From the NCBI RefSeq assembly GCF_902499115.1, contig NZ_CABVPN010000005.1, forward strand, positions 124,001 through 188,000: DNA of 64,000 nt, given 5' to 3'. Position 1 is the first letter of the stretch. Every line of letters begins with the position of its first letter. The position numbers and the translations under genes are program-made. Below are positions 28,079 to 37,610 of the stretch, in pieces. The DNA comes from Burkholderia diffusa (GTDB taxonomy: Bacteria; Pseudomonadota; Gammaproteobacteria; Burkholderiales; Burkholderiaceae). Under the pieces are notes generated by a model that saw only the letters and a program-made list of their open reading frames with translations, made no database searches and had not been told where the DNA came from.

Positions 28079-28121
28079 ACGGGCTGCGCGCACGACGCGC
28101 GGCCATCCCCGGAGGGCTTGC

Positions 28122-29258
28122 ATGAATTCCACGAAGGTTCACGTCCACCTGTTCTACGGCGCCGATCCGCGTACTTACCGGAAAGGCGAGAACATCGGCT
28201 GCCTGTACGGCTATCACCACGCGGAATCCGACGAATTCCGGCTGACCTATTCGCAGGACCGGCGCGAGAACCGCGTCGCGAGCCTCGTGCGCCGTGCGCT
28301 GAAGGCGGCGCTTGGCTTCGACGTCGTGCATGCGTGGCGCAATCGCGCGGCGTTGTTGGGCACCGACGTGATCTGGACGCACACCGAGCAGGAGCATCTC
28401 GCCGCCGCGCTGATCCTGAAGCTCGCCGGCGCACAAGGCAAGCGCCCGCTGCTGCTCGCGCAGAGCGTGTGGCTGTTCGACAAGTGGAACACGTTCGGCG
28501 GCCCGCGCCGCTGGCTGTACCGCAAGCTGCTCGCGCGCGCCGACGCGCTGACGACGCTCGCCCGCGACAACGCCGAGCTGTGCCGCCGCTTTCTCGGGCG
28601 CGAGGCCGAGTTCGTCTACTACGGGCTGAACACGCAGGACTTCCCGCTCACCGAGCCGCAGCAGTGGCAACCGAACCGGCCGCTGCGGATCGCCGCGATC
28701 GGCAACGACCGCGATCGCGACTGGCGCACGTTCCTCGCCGCGTTCGGCGGCGACGAGCGCTACGACGTGCGGCTCGCGACGCGGCGCCGCGTGCCGCGCG
28801 AGTGGCATGCACCGAACGTGAAGATCGGCTCGGCGTCGGGCCTCGCGAAGCAGCACGAACTGTACGCGTGGGCCGACGTGATCGTCGTGCCGCTGCGGCC
28901 GAACTTCCACGCGTCTGGCATCACGGTGATGCTCGAGGCGGCGGCGGTCGGCAAGCCGATGATCGTGTCCGACGTCGGCGGGCTCAGCGACTACTTCCCG
29001 CACGATACGGCCGCCTACGTGCCGGCGTTCGACGCAGCGGCGATGCGCCAGGCCGCCGATCGCTTCGTGGCCGATCCGGCCGCCGCGCTCGAATGCGCGC
29101 GTGCCGCGGCCGCGTGCCTGCGCGAGCGCGACTTGACCACGCAGGCGTTCGCCGAACAGCACGTGCGGATCACGCGCGACATGCTGCGCCGGCGTCGCAC
29201 GCCGGCGGCGGCCGGTCTCGCGATGCCGCTCGCGGATTCGCGCCCGTCGTCGCGGTGA
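28122..29258 (+). CDS. bceH: Glycosyltransferase BceH (GT4/GT-B fold)
   Basis: A 378-aa GT-B glycosyltransferase. The C-terminal donor domain shows LYAWADVIVVPLRPNFHASG then ITVMLEAAAVGKPMIVSDVGG, which includes the family 1/4 E-x7-E motif region. The N-terminal half carries FDVVHAWRNRAALLGTDVIW and TALARDNAEL-like substrate-side features. A clear GGAGG site precedes the ATG. It probably adds a sugar to the lipid-linked intermediate at the inner membrane. The gap to bceI is only 10 bp. Confidence 0.86.
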   Translation: MNSTKVHVHLFYGADPRTYRKGENIGCLYGYHHAESDEFRLTYSQDRRENRVASLVRRALKAALGFDVVHAWRNRAALLGTDVIWTHTEQEHLAAALILKLAGAQGKRPLLLAQSVWLFDKWNTFGGPRRWLYRKLLARADALTTLARDNAELCRRFLGREAEFVYYGLNTQDFPLTEPQQWQPNRPLRIAAIGNDRDRDWRTFLAAFGGDERYDVRLATRRRVPREWHAPNVKIGSASGLAKQHELYAWADVIVVPLRPNFHASGITVMLEAAAVGKPMIVSDVGGLSDYFPHDTAAYVPAFDAAAMRQAADRFVADPAAALECARAAAACLRERDLTTQAFAEQHVRITRDMLRRRRTPAAAGLAMPLADSRPSSR

Positions 29259-29268
29259 GAACGGATCG

Positions 29269-30735
29269 ATGAGTACGATTGCCGCCGAACGCGCACCGTC
29301 GCGCAGCCGCAGCCGGTTGCCCGAACCGAAGCACTGGGTCGGGCAGGCGGGGCTATGGACGTTTACCGCCGCGCTGATCGCCATTCACCAGGGCAAGGTG
29401 CTGACGCTCGCGTTTCCGGTGCTGGCCATCGCGGTCGGCATCTGGCTGTATTTCAAGAGCCCGGCGCGCTACGTCGGCTTCATGTGGTGGGTGTGGTTCC
29501 TGAGCCCCGAAGTTCGACGTCTCGCCGACTGGTCGAAGGGCGCGTTCACGCCGACGAGCCTGATCCAGGTCGCGCCGCTCGCGGTGACGATGATCGCCGG
29601 GTTCGGGCTGCTCAGGCATTACCGCGTGCTTGCGCAGCGGCGCGGGATTCCCGTGCTGCTGATGCTGTTCGGGCTGACGTATGCATATCTGGTCGGGATC
29701 GTGTCGAGCGGCGTGATGGCCGCGACCTACGACCTCGCGAACTGGGTGTACCCGGTGCTGATCGGCTTTCACATCATGGTCAACTCGCGCGACTATCCCG
29801 AGTACCGCGACGTGCTGCTGTCCACGTTCATGTGGGGCATGCTCGTGATGGGCGTGTACGGCGTCGTGCAGTACTTCGTGATGCCGCAGTGGGACGTGCT
29901 GTGGATGATCGGGTCGGACATGGGTTCGCAGGGCGAGCCGGTGCCGTACGGTGTCCGCGTCTTCAGCACGATGAACTCGTCGGGGCCGTTCGCGTTCGCG
30001 ATCATGGGCGCGCTGGTGTTCGTGTTCGCCGCGCCGCAGAAGGTCCGCTGGTTCGCGGGCGCCGCCGGCTTCGTGTCGTTCGCGCTGTGTCTCGTGCGCT
30101 CGACCTGGGGCGGCTGGGTGATCGCGCTCGCGATCCAGCTCGTGCAGTCGAGCAACCGCGTGCGGATGCGGATCCTGATCAGCGGTGTCGTGCTGGTCGG
30201 GCTATGCGTGCCGCTGCTGACCGTCGGGCCGGTGGCCGACCGCCTCGGCGCGCGCCTGCAATCGATCACGAACCTGAAGGACGACCGCAGCTACGACGAC
30301 CGCAACAAGTTCTACGCGACCTTCGCGCAAACGGCGTTCACCGACGTCGCCGGCGAGGGGATGGGCGCGACCGGCGCGTCCACCAAGCTGTCGAGCGACA
30401 GCGGCGAGCTCGGCAAGTACGGCAGCTTCGACAGCGGCGTGATGAACGTGCCGTTCGTGCTCGGCTGGCCCGGCACGCTGCTGTACCTGTCAGGCGTCGT
30501 GATGCTGCTCGCCCGCACCCTGCGCGCGGCGTTCAAGCTGCGCAAGGACAAGTTCGTCGGCGCATGCCTGAGCCTGTGCCTGTCGGTGTTCGCGATGCTC
30601 GTGTTCACGAACTCGCTGATCGGCACGGGCGGCCTGCTGCTGTTCACGGCCATTTTTTCAATACTATCCGCGGCGCACTGGCAGAAGGCACAGCGCCTGC
30701 TGGCCGCCGCGCGTTCACGGGGAGGCGACCATTGA
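29269..30735 (+). CDS. bceI: Exopolysaccharide repeat-unit polymerase BceI (Wzy-like)
   Basis: A 488-aa polytopic protein with about ten to twelve hydrophobic segments, such as WTFTAALIAIHQGKVLTLAF and VIALAIQLVQ, and a large loop between helices around residues 320-390 (DDRSYDDRNKFYATFAQTAF). This pattern is that of O-antigen ligase/Wzy polymerases. It should polymerise repeat units in the periplasm. The stop codon overlaps the TTG start of bceJ. As usual for Wzy proteins sequence motifs are weak, so position in the cluster carries much of the evidence. Confidence 0.85.
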   Translation: MSTIAAERAPSRSRSRLPEPKHWVGQAGLWTFTAALIAIHQGKVLTLAFPVLAIAVGIWLYFKSPARYVGFMWWVWFLSPEVRRLADWSKGAFTPTSLIQVAPLAVTMIAGFGLLRHYRVLAQRRGIPVLLMLFGLTYAYLVGIVSSGVMAATYDLANWVYPVLIGFHIMVNSRDYPEYRDVLLSTFMWGMLVMGVYGVVQYFVMPQWDVLWMIGSDMGSQGEPVPYGVRVFSTMNSSGPFAFAIMGALVFVFAAPQKVRWFAGAAGFVSFALCLVRSTWGGWVIALAIQLVQSSNRVRMRILISGVVLVGLCVPLLTVGPVADRLGARLQSITNLKDDRSYDDRNKFYATFAQTAFTDVAGEGMGATGASTKLSSDSGELGKYGSFDSGVMNVPFVLGWPGTLLYLSGVVMLLARTLRAAFKLRKDKFVGACLSLCLSVFAMLVFTNSLIGTGGLLLFTAIFSILSAAHWQKAQRLLAAARSRGGDH

Positions 30736-31916
30736 GAATCGCGATCGTCACGCACGTCGTGCGACATAACGACGGGCAGGGCCGCGTCAATTACGAAATC
30801 GCGCGCGCGGCGCTGGCCGAGAACTACGAGGTCACGCTGGTCGCGTCGCATGTCGCGCCCGAGCTGCTTGCCGACCCGCGCGTGCGCTGGGTGCCGGTGA
30901 AGGTCGGCGGCTTCTGGCCGTCGAATCTCGTCAAGCAGCAGGTGTTCGCGCTGAAGAGCGCGTGGTGGCTGCGCGCGCATCGCAGCGAGTACGACGTGCT
31001 GCACGTGAACGGCTTCATTTCGTGGATCAAGGCCGACGTGAATACCGCGCACTTCGTGCACGGCGGCTGGTTCAAGAGCCCGTATTACCCGTTCGGGCTG
31101 ACGAAGGGGCTGTGGTCGGCCTACCAGTACGTCTACACGCGCGTGAATACGGCGCTCGAGCGCTGGGCGTACCGGCGTTCGCGCGCGATCACGGCCGTGT
31201 CGCAGAAGGTGGCCGACGAGATCGCCGGGCTCGGCATCGACAGCGGCAAGATCAGCGTGATCTACAACGGCGTCGACGGCAGCGCGTTCGCCGGCGCGCA
31301 GGCCGATCGCGCGGCGTTCAAGCTGCCGGACGATGCGTTCCTGCTGCTGTTCGTCGGCGACCTGCGCACGCCGCGCAAGAACCTCGGCACCGTGCTGAAG
31401 GCGCTGACGAAGCTGCCGGCGAACGTCCATCTCGCGGTGGCGGGCTATCTGCCCGGCAGCCCGTATCCGGACGAGGCGCGCGCGCTCGGCATCGATTCGC
31501 GCGTGCATTTCCTCGGTCTCGTGAAGAACATGCCGACGCTGATGCGCTCGGTCGACGCCTACGTGTTTCCGTCGCGCTACGAAGCGATGAGCCTGTCGCT
31601 GCTGGAAGCCATGGCGGCCGGGCTGCCGGTCGTCACCGCGCGCACCGCCGGCGGCGCCGAAATCATTACGCGCGACTGCGGGGTCGTGCTGGAGGACCCC
31701 GACGATCCGGCCGCGCTCGCGCAGGCGATCGGCTCGCTCGCGGCGTCGCGCGACACCTGTCGCGCGATGGGCGACGCGGCCCGCGAACTGATGACCCGTT
31801 TCGGCTGGGCCCACATGGGCGCCCAGTATGTCGCGCTCTACCGGCGCATCGGCCAACCCTCGCAGCCGTCCGCCTTCGAGCGGGTCGAGCATGCGGTTAC
31901 GCAGGAGCAGTCGTAA
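30732..31916 (+). CDS. bceJ: Glycosyltransferase BceJ (GT4)
   Basis: A 394-aa GT-B enzyme. The C-terminal domain is very typical of GT4: VIYNGVDGSAF, LLFVGDLRTPRKNLGTVLKA and then VFPSRYEAMSLSLLEAMAAG (E-x7-E) with LPVVTARTAGG. The start is a TTG at 30732 that overlaps the bceI stop; a GGGGAGG sequence six to seven bases upstream supports this unusual start, and LRIAIVTHVVRHNDGQG is the conserved N-terminus. The gene overlaps bceK by one base (TAATG). Confidence 0.88.
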   Translation: MRIAIVTHVVRHNDGQGRVNYEIARAALAENYEVTLVASHVAPELLADPRVRWVPVKVGGFWPSNLVKQQVFALKSAWWLRAHRSEYDVLHVNGFISWIKADVNTAHFVHGGWFKSPYYPFGLTKGLWSAYQYVYTRVNTALERWAYRRSRAITAVSQKVADEIAGLGIDSGKISVIYNGVDGSAFAGAQADRAAFKLPDDAFLLLFVGDLRTPRKNLGTVLKALTKLPANVHLAVAGYLPGSPYPDEARALGIDSRVHFLGLVKNMPTLMRSVDAYVFPSRYEAMSLSLLEAMAAGLPVVTARTAGGAEIITRDCGVVLEDPDDPAALAQAIGSLAASRDTCRAMGDAARELMTRFGWAHMGAQYVALYRRIGQPSQPSAFERVEHAVTQEQS

Positions 31917-33082
31917 TGTCCCAATCTTCCCGGCCGATCAAATCGTTGCAGATCGGCATGCACTGGTTCCCCGAACGCGCGGGCGGCCTCGACCGGATGT
32001 ACTACTCGCTCGTCGGCGCGCTGCCCGGTGCGGGCGTCGAGGTGCGCGGGCTCGTTGCCGGCTCGCCGAAGGTCGCCGACGACACGGGCGGTGCGATCCA
32101 GGGCTTCGGACCCGCGTCGCAGCCGCTTGCGCGCCGCATGCTCGCCGCGCGCCGCGCGTTGCGCGACGAGATCCGCAGCGAGCGTCCGGACGTGATTTCG
32201 TCGCACTTCGCGCTGTACACGTTCCCGGGCCTCGACGTGACGCGCGGGATTCCGCAGGTGTCGCATTTCCAGGGGCCGTGGGCCGACGAAAGCCAGGTCG
32301 AGGGCGCCGCGTCGCTCGGGCAGCGCGCGAAGCGCTATCTCGAACAGGCCGTCTATACGCGCTCGTCGCGCCTGATCGTGCTGTCGCAGGCATTCGGCCA
32401 GATCCTGACGAACCGCTACGGCATCGATCCGTCGCGCGTGCGCGTGATTCCCGGCTGCGTCGATACCGCGCAGTTCGATACGCCGCTCACGCCGGCCGAG
32501 GCGCGGCACAAGCTGCAACTGCCGCAGGACCGGCCGATCGTGCTGGCCGTGCGCCGGCTCGTGCGGCGCATGGGGCTGGAAGACCTGATCGACGCGATCG
32601 GTCTCGTCAAGCACCGTCACCCGGACGTGCTGCTGCTGATCGCCGGCAAGGGCAAGATCGGTGAGGAACTGCAGCAGCGCATCGACGACGCGGGGCTGCA
32701 GGACAACGTGAAGCTGCTCGGGTTCGTGCCCGACCATCATCTCGCGGCGCTGTACCGCGCGGCGACGGTCAGCGTCGTGCCGACGGTCGCGCTCGAAGGC
32801 TTCGGGCTGATCACGGTCGAATCGCTGGCGTCCGGCACGCCGGTGCTGGTGACGCCGGTCGGCGGGCTGCCGGAGGCGGTGGCCGGGTTGTCCGACGATC
32901 TCGTGCTGCCGTCGACGGGCGCGGATGCGATCGCGGAAGGGCTCGGCGGCGCGCTGTCGGGCGCGATCACGCTGCCGGACGAGGCCGCGTGCAAGCGCTA
33001 CGCGCGCGACCATTTCGACAACGCGGTGATCGCGCGACGCGTCGCCGGCGTGTACGAAGAGGCGATCCAGGCGGCGGGGTAA
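31916..33082 (+). CDS. bceK: Glycosyltransferase BceK (GT4)
   Basis: A 388-aa GT-B glycosyltransferase and the last gene of the operon. The N-terminus has QIGMHWFPERAGGLDRMYYS, a donor-side glycine-rich loop. The C-terminal domain carries IPGCVDTAQF, LLIAGKGKIGEELQQRI and VVPTVALEGFGLITVESLAS (E-x7-E). BceG, H, J and K give four transferases besides the priming BceB. The start overlaps the bceJ stop by one base. A strong terminator follows about 60 bp downstream. Confidence 0.88.
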   Translation: MSQSSRPIKSLQIGMHWFPERAGGLDRMYYSLVGALPGAGVEVRGLVAGSPKVADDTGGAIQGFGPASQPLARRMLAARRALRDEIRSERPDVISSHFALYTFPGLDVTRGIPQVSHFQGPWADESQVEGAASLGQRAKRYLEQAVYTRSSRLIVLSQAFGQILTNRYGIDPSRVRVIPGCVDTAQFDTPLTPAEARHKLQLPQDRPIVLAVRRLVRRMGLEDLIDAIGLVKHRHPDVLLLIAGKGKIGEELQQRIDDAGLQDNVKLLGFVPDHHLAALYRAATVSVVPTVALEGFGLITVESLASGTPVLVTPVGGLPEAVAGLSDDLVLPSTGADAIAEGLGGALSGAITLPDEAACKRYARDHFDNAVIARRVAGVYEEAIQAAG

Positions 33083-33144
33083 GCGAATGCGGCACGCCGC
33101 CGCGACGGTCGGGCCGGCGCACGCGCACGCGTCCGGTCCGCATG

Positions 33145-33178
33145 CCGGCCGCTCGATCCGGGCGAGCCGGTTTTTTTT
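33145..33178 (+). terminator. Rho-independent terminator of the bceB-K operon
   Basis: A GC stem-loop (gctcg paired with cgagc, extended by flanking CC/GG with one bulge) is followed directly by eight T residues at 33171-33178. It lies about 60 bp after bceK and before the convergent MFS gene. Confidence 0.75.
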
Positions 33179-33234
33179 CGTTCCGTGCGAGGCAGGCCGC
33201 GGTTCGCGCTCGGTGTTCGACACTTCGACACGCG

Positions 33235-34467
33235 TCATGCACGCCGGAGCGTCACGGCCCATACGGCGAATGCACCCACGCTGACCGCCGCCCCGAGCCC
33301 GCAGACGCCGACCCATCCGGCGTGCGCATACATCATCGTCGACGCAATCGCGCCGAGCCCGCTGCCGACTGAATAGAACAGCATGTAGCACCCGACAAGG
33401 CGTGCATGCGCATCGGGCCGCGCGCCGAGGATCATGCTCTGGTTCACGACGTGGACGGCCTGCCCACCGACGTCGAGCAGCACGATGCCGACGACCAGCA
33501 GCGCGATCGACGTACCGGCGAACGCGAGCGGCAGCCACGAGAGCGCGAGCAGTGCGAGCGCGGTGCCGGTCGCGGCTTCACCGAGGCCGCGATCCGCGAG
33601 CCGGCCGGCGCGCGCGGCGGCTGCCGCACCCAGCGCGCCGACCAGACCGAATGCGCCGATCTGCGTATGCGACATCGCATGCGGCGGCGCGCTCAGCGGC
33701 AGCACGAGCGCGCTCCAGAAGATGCTGAACGCCGCGAACAGCAGCAGTGCGATCGCCCCGCGCACACGCAGCACGCGCTCGTCGCGCAGCAGCGTGACCA
33801 TCGAACCGAGCAGCGCCGCGTAGCCGATGCGCGCGCGCGGCGCGTCCGCATCGGGCAACAGCCGCGCCAGCGCGACCAGCATCGCGATCGCGAGCGCGCC
33901 CGACACCAGATAAACCGCACGCCAGCCGGCGACATCCGTGACGACACCCGCGAGCGCACGCGCGGCAAGCAGGCCGATCACGACGCCGCCCTGCGCCGCG
34001 CCGACCACGCGGCCGCGCTCGCCGGCGCCTGCAAGCGCGGCCGAGCAGGCGATCAGCCCTTGCGTCATCGCGGTGCCGAGCAGCCCGACCGCGACCATGC
34101 CCGCCAGCAATGCGATGCGCGTCGGCGAGGCGGCCACGCCGATGCATGCCGCCGTCAGCAGCAAAAGTTGAACGGTGATCAGGCGTTTGCGGTTCAGCAG
34201 GTCGCCGAGCGGCACGACGAACAGCAGCGCGAGCGCGCAGCCGAGTTGCGTCGCGGTGATGACGCCGCCGACCGCTGCCTGCGATACGCCGAAGTCATGT
34301 GCGATCGAGTCGAGCAGCGGCTGTGCGTAGTACACGTTCGCGACGCTCGCCGCGCAGCAGACGGCGAGCAGCACGACGCGCGCCGTCGACACCCGCGAGA
34401 CGGCGATCGGACGAGCGGTGCGCGACGTCGCGTTCGACGCGACCGTTCCTGAACTGGGTGATTCCAT
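33235..34467 (-). CDS. MFS transporter (drug/sugar exporter type, 12 TM)
   Basis: About 410 aa with twelve hydrophobic segments. The loop 2-3 signature is FVVPLGDLLNRKRLITVQ and the N-terminal element YYAQPLLDSIAHDFGVSQAAVG matches the YnfM/arabinose-efflux-like DHA1 group. I use the ATG giving MESPSSGTV; a GTG 18 bp upstream is an alternative. The gene is divergent from an HxlR regulator and shares its 156-bp intergenic region, so that regulator probably controls it. Substrate unknown. Confidence 0.85.
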   Translation of the reverse strand: MESPSSGTVASNATSRTARPIAVSRVSTARVVLLAVCCAASVANVYYAQPLLDSIAHDFGVSQAAVGGVITATQLGCALALLFVVPLGDLLNRKRLITVQLLLLTAACIGVAASPTRIALLAGMVAVGLLGTAMTQGLIACSAALAGAGERGRVVGAAQGGVVIGLLAARALAGVVTDVAGWRAVYLVSGALAIAMLVALARLLPDADAPRARIGYAALLGSMVTLLRDERVLRVRGAIALLLFAAFSIFWSALVLPLSAPPHAMSHTQIGAFGLVGALGAAAAARAGRLADRGLGEAATGTALALLALSWLPLAFAGTSIALLVVGIVLLDVGGQAVHVVNQSMILGARPDAHARLVGCYMLFYSVGSGLGAIASTMMYAHAGWVGVCGLGAAVSVGAFAVWAVTLRRA

Positions 34468-34491
34468 GGGGTGTCTCACGCTCACTCAAGT

Positions 34492-34545
34492 GGTTGCAAT
34501 TTGAAACTAGTGTGAGTGTAGGAAAAGTGGTTTTAAAATGCAACC
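34492..34545. promoter_or_regulatory. Inverted repeat between MFS and HxlR genes
   Basis: GGTTGCA (34492-34498) and TGCAACC (34539-34545) form inverted half-sites enclosing AT-rich DNA with TTTGAAAC and GTTTTAAA echoes. It lies in the shared control region of the divergent exporter and HxlR regulator and is a natural candidate operator for the latter. Confidence 0.45.
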
Positions 34546-34623
34546 TGTGTGACGGCGGGCGATGGGCCCGCGCACGGGCGGCCGGCGGCCCGCGAAGGCG
34601 CCGGCGCGACAGCGGAGAGCAAT

Positions 34624-35094
34624 ATGGCCAGGCAGAAAAGTCTCGCGGATTCGCCGTGCCCGGTGGCGCGTGCGACCGATATCGTCGGCGATCGCTGGGC
34701 ATTGCTGATTGTGCGCGATGCGTTCGACGGCGTGCGCCGGTTCGGCGATTTCCGCGCGAGCCTCGGCGTCGCGAGCAACATCCTGTCGGACCGGCTCAGG
34801 ATGCTGGTGGACGCTGGCGTATTCGAAGTCGTGCCCGCGTCGGACGGCAGCGCATATCAGGAGTACGCGTTGACGAAGAAGGGCGAGGGACTGTTTCCGG
34901 TGATCGTGATGTTGCGGCAGTGGGGCGAGGCAAACCTGTTCGAGCGCGGCGAGCCGCATTCGGTGCTGGTCGAGCGCAAGACGGGCCGGGCGATCCGCAA
35001 GCTCGCGCTTCGGCACGACGACGGCCGGCCGCTGAAGGCGGCGGAGACGGTCGTGCGGAAGGTGGGCGACGAGGGGGGCGGGACGCGGGCGTGA
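34624..35094 (+). CDS. HxlR-family transcriptional regulator
   Basis: A 156-aa winged-helix regulator. The family core is visible: CPVARATDIVGDRWALLIVR, then RFGDFRASLGVASNILSDRL and EYALTKKGEGL. The one cysteine near the N-terminus (SPCPVA) sits where redox- or electrophile-sensing HxlR/HypR proteins have theirs. A GGAGAG site precedes the ATG. It is divergent from an MFS exporter, a frequent arrangement in which an HxlR protein represses or activates the efflux gene. Confidence 0.9.
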   Translation: MARQKSLADSPCPVARATDIVGDRWALLIVRDAFDGVRRFGDFRASLGVASNILSDRLRMLVDAGVFEVVPASDGSAYQEYALTKKGEGLFPVIVMLRQWGEANLFERGEPHSVLVERKTGRAIRKLALRHDDGRPLKAAETVVRKVGDEGGGTRA

Positions 35095-35187
35095 GTGTTC
35101 GTTCGCCACGGCACGCAAGAACCAATCGTTTCCGCTTCGCGGCGTCGACGCACCGGTCACGCGCCCGATGACGGCCGACCGCACCGT

Positions 35188-36645
35188 TCAATCGGCTGCC
35201 GACGCCGCGCGACGCGCACCGGATGCACCGCGATGCGCATCCGGCCTGACCAGCGTGGCGAGCAGCGCGGCCGCGACCAGCAGCCCGGCCGACACGCCGG
35301 TTTCGACATGCAGGCCCTCGACGGTCTGCCACGCGGCGCCGCTGCCCGCGACCGCGCCGAACGCGGCGACGCCCATCGCGCCGCCGGTCTGTCGCGCGGT
35401 GTTCAGCACCGCAGATGCGATACCCGCGCACTCATGCTCGACCGACGCGAGCACGGCCGTCGTCATCGCCGGCACCGCGAAGCCCATGCCGGTCGGAATC
35501 AGCAGGAACGGCACGAGCAGCAGCGGCAGCGGCGTCGACGCATCGATGAAATGCAGCGCGCCGTAGCCGAGCGCGGCAACCAGCGCGCCCGCGAGCATCG
35601 GCGCGCGCGGGCCGTGACGCGCGACCGCGCGGCCGCTCGCGAGGTTCGCCAGCAGGAAGCCGCCCGTGAGCGGCAGGAACGCGAGCCCCGCCTGCCACGC
35701 CGATTCGCCGCGCACGCGCTGCAGGTACAGCGCAAGCACGAACACGGTGCCGTAGTACGTGAGGTTCACGCAGATGCCGAACAGGACAGCCGCGCTGAAC
35801 GTGCGGCGGCGGAACAGCGACAGCGGCAGCATCGGCATCGCGGTGTGCGACTCGACCGCGACGAACGCGAGCCCGGCCAGCGCCGCGAGCGCGAAGCCGC
35901 CGGCGACGACCGGATGCGTGAAGCCGAGCGGTTGCCATTCGATCACGGCGGCGGTCAGCGCGGTCAGCATCGCGATCGCGATGAGCTGACCGCGCAGGTC
36001 GAGTGCCCGCACGGCGCGCACGGGCGTCGTCGGTTGCTTCGATGTAGCGCCGATGTGACGCGCGGGCACCCATGCGAGCGTGGCCGCCAGCCCCGCCGCA
36101 CACAGCGGCAGGTTCACGAGAAAGATGCCGCGCCAGCCCCATGCTGAGATCAGCAGGCCGCCCACGACCGGGCCGGCCGCGATCGAGATCGAGCCCGCGG
36201 CAGTCCACCAGCCGACGGCACGGGCGCGCAGAGGCGGATCATGCCGGCACGCATCGTTGAGCAGTGCGAGCGAATTCGGCAGCATCGCCGCGGCGCCGAC
36301 GCCTTGCAGCGCGCGGGCCGCGATCAGCATCGCGGGCGCGATGGCGGCGCCGCACGCAAGCGACGCGAGTGCGAACAGCACGAGGCCGACGACGTACATG
36401 CGGCGCGCGCCGAAGCGGTCACCAAGTGCGCCGCCCGACAGCATCAGCACCGCGAACGCGAGCGTATACGCATCGACGACCCACTGCAGGCCGGCGACCG
36501 GCAGATGCAGATCGCCGGCCAGATGCGCGAGCGCGATGTTGACGATCGTTACGTCGAGTTGCGTGACGACGAAGCCGATGCTGACGGTCGCGACGATGCG
36601 GGCGAGCCCGGGCGGAAAGGCGGGGGAGCGCGTGGTCGTATCCAT
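35188..36645 (-). CDS. MFS transporter, DHA2 (EmrB/QacA-like, 14 TM)
   Basis: A 485-aa multidrug-type exporter. Typical motifs are VVTQLDVTIVNIALAHLAGD in the first helix (DHA2 motif D1 with TxLDxTVVNVAL) and LSGGALGDRFGARRMYVVG (motif A). Motif C appears as AAGPVVGGLLISAWGWR. About fourteen hydrophobic segments fit the family. It is separated by 170 bp from the upstream AraC-type gene, which lies on the same strand and might regulate it. No periplasmic adaptor gene is adjacent, so it probably works alone in the inner membrane. Confidence 0.9.
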   Translation of the reverse strand: MDTTTRSPAFPPGLARIVATVSIGFVVTQLDVTIVNIALAHLAGDLHLPVAGLQWVVDAYTLAFAVLMLSGGALGDRFGARRMYVVGLVLFALASLACGAAIAPAMLIAARALQGVGAAAMLPNSLALLNDACRHDPPLRARAVGWWTAAGSISIAAGPVVGGLLISAWGWRGIFLVNLPLCAAGLAATLAWVPARHIGATSKQPTTPVRAVRALDLRGQLIAIAMLTALTAAVIEWQPLGFTHPVVAGGFALAALAGLAFVAVESHTAMPMLPLSLFRRRTFSAAVLFGICVNLTYYGTVFVLALYLQRVRGESAWQAGLAFLPLTGGFLLANLASGRAVARHGPRAPMLAGALVAALGYGALHFIDASTPLPLLLVPFLLIPTGMGFAVPAMTTAVLASVEHECAGIASAVLNTARQTGGAMGVAAFGAVAGSGAAWQTVEGLHVETGVSAGLLVAAALLATLVRPDAHRGASGARRAASAAD

Positions 36646-36816
36646 GCGCCCATCGTAGGACGCGACGGGCGGGCGACGTTTCAGGGAGGCGTGAAGCGTC
36701 GATACCGTCGCGATGTGGCCGGCTTGCCGGCCGCAGCGCGACAGGGGAACGGAGGCCGTGAGGCTAAGCGAGCCGTGACACGGCTTTCCGGCACGCCGGG
36801 CGACGCGCGTGAGCGC

Positions 36817-37584
36817 TCAGTGCCGCTCGCCGCGCCAGCGCCCCGGCGCGACGCCGAAGCGCTTCTTGAAAGCGTGCGTGAAGGTGCTCTGGTCGGCGAA
36901 GCCGACCATGCCGGCGATGTCGACGAGCGGATGGCGGCCGTCCGCCAGCAGCACGACGGCGGCGTCGAGCCGCAGCCGCTGCAGGTAGCGATGCGGGGTT
37001 TCGCCGAACGCGTCGACGAACAGTTGATGAAAGCGGCGCATTCCGTAACCACAGTGCGCGGCGAGATCGGCGATGCGCAGCGGTTCCGCGAGCCGCGCGC
37101 GCAGCCAGCGGTCGATGCGCGCGAAATCCAGGCCCGCCGCGGGCGCGGCGAGGCCGGCATCGTCGAGCAGCGCGTCGCACAGACGCGCGGCGGCCTGCCA
37201 CTGGAAGCGATGCGCGCGCTGCGTGTCGCCGGCCGTCCCGTCGAACTGCGCGGCCGCCGCCGCGACCTGCGCGACGAGCGACGTGAGCGCCGGGTCGATC
37301 GACACGGCACGCGCGCTGCCGAACAGCCGCTGGGGCACCGCGAGCGACGCGGCGGGCAAGTCGAGCACGAGCTGGCGATTCTCGCCGAGGCCCGAGTAAT
37401 CGTGGCGCGCGCCGGCCGGAATCAGCCACGCCGCGTGCCGGTCGATGCGCTGGCCGACGCCGTCCACCGCCATCACCATCGCGCCGTCGACGCCGATCAC
37501 GACCTGATGAAAGTCGTGCACGTCGGATGCTTCGCACGTGTCGTAACGGCGCAGCGCGATGGCGGGAGACGGGATGCGTTCCAT
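36817..37584 (-). CDS. AraC-family transcriptional regulator with cupin sensor
   Basis: A 255-aa regulator. The N-terminal half looks like a cupin (HDFHQVVIGVDGAMVMAVDG, then AAWLIPAGARHDYSG) and the C-terminal half is an AraC DNA-binding domain with LRIADLAAHCGYGMRRFHQL, the linker GETPHRYLQRLRLDAAVVLL and the second HTH ending DQSTFTHAFKKRFGVAPGRW. This layout resembles small-molecule-responsive activators. It starts 26 bp after the FKBP stop on the same strand. Confidence 0.88.
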   Translation of the reverse strand: MERIPSPAIALRRYDTCEASDVHDFHQVVIGVDGAMVMAVDGVGQRIDRHAAWLIPAGARHDYSGLGENRQLVLDLPAASLAVPQRLFGSARAVSIDPALTSLVAQVAAAAAQFDGTAGDTQRAHRFQWQAAARLCDALLDDAGLAAPAAGLDFARIDRWLRARLAEPLRIADLAAHCGYGMRRFHQLFVDAFGETPHRYLQRLRLDAAVVLLADGRHPLVDIAGMVGFADQSTFTHAFKKRFGVAPGRWRGERH

Positions 37585-37610
37585 CGGAAGGACGTCGGCC
37601 GACGGCGTCG

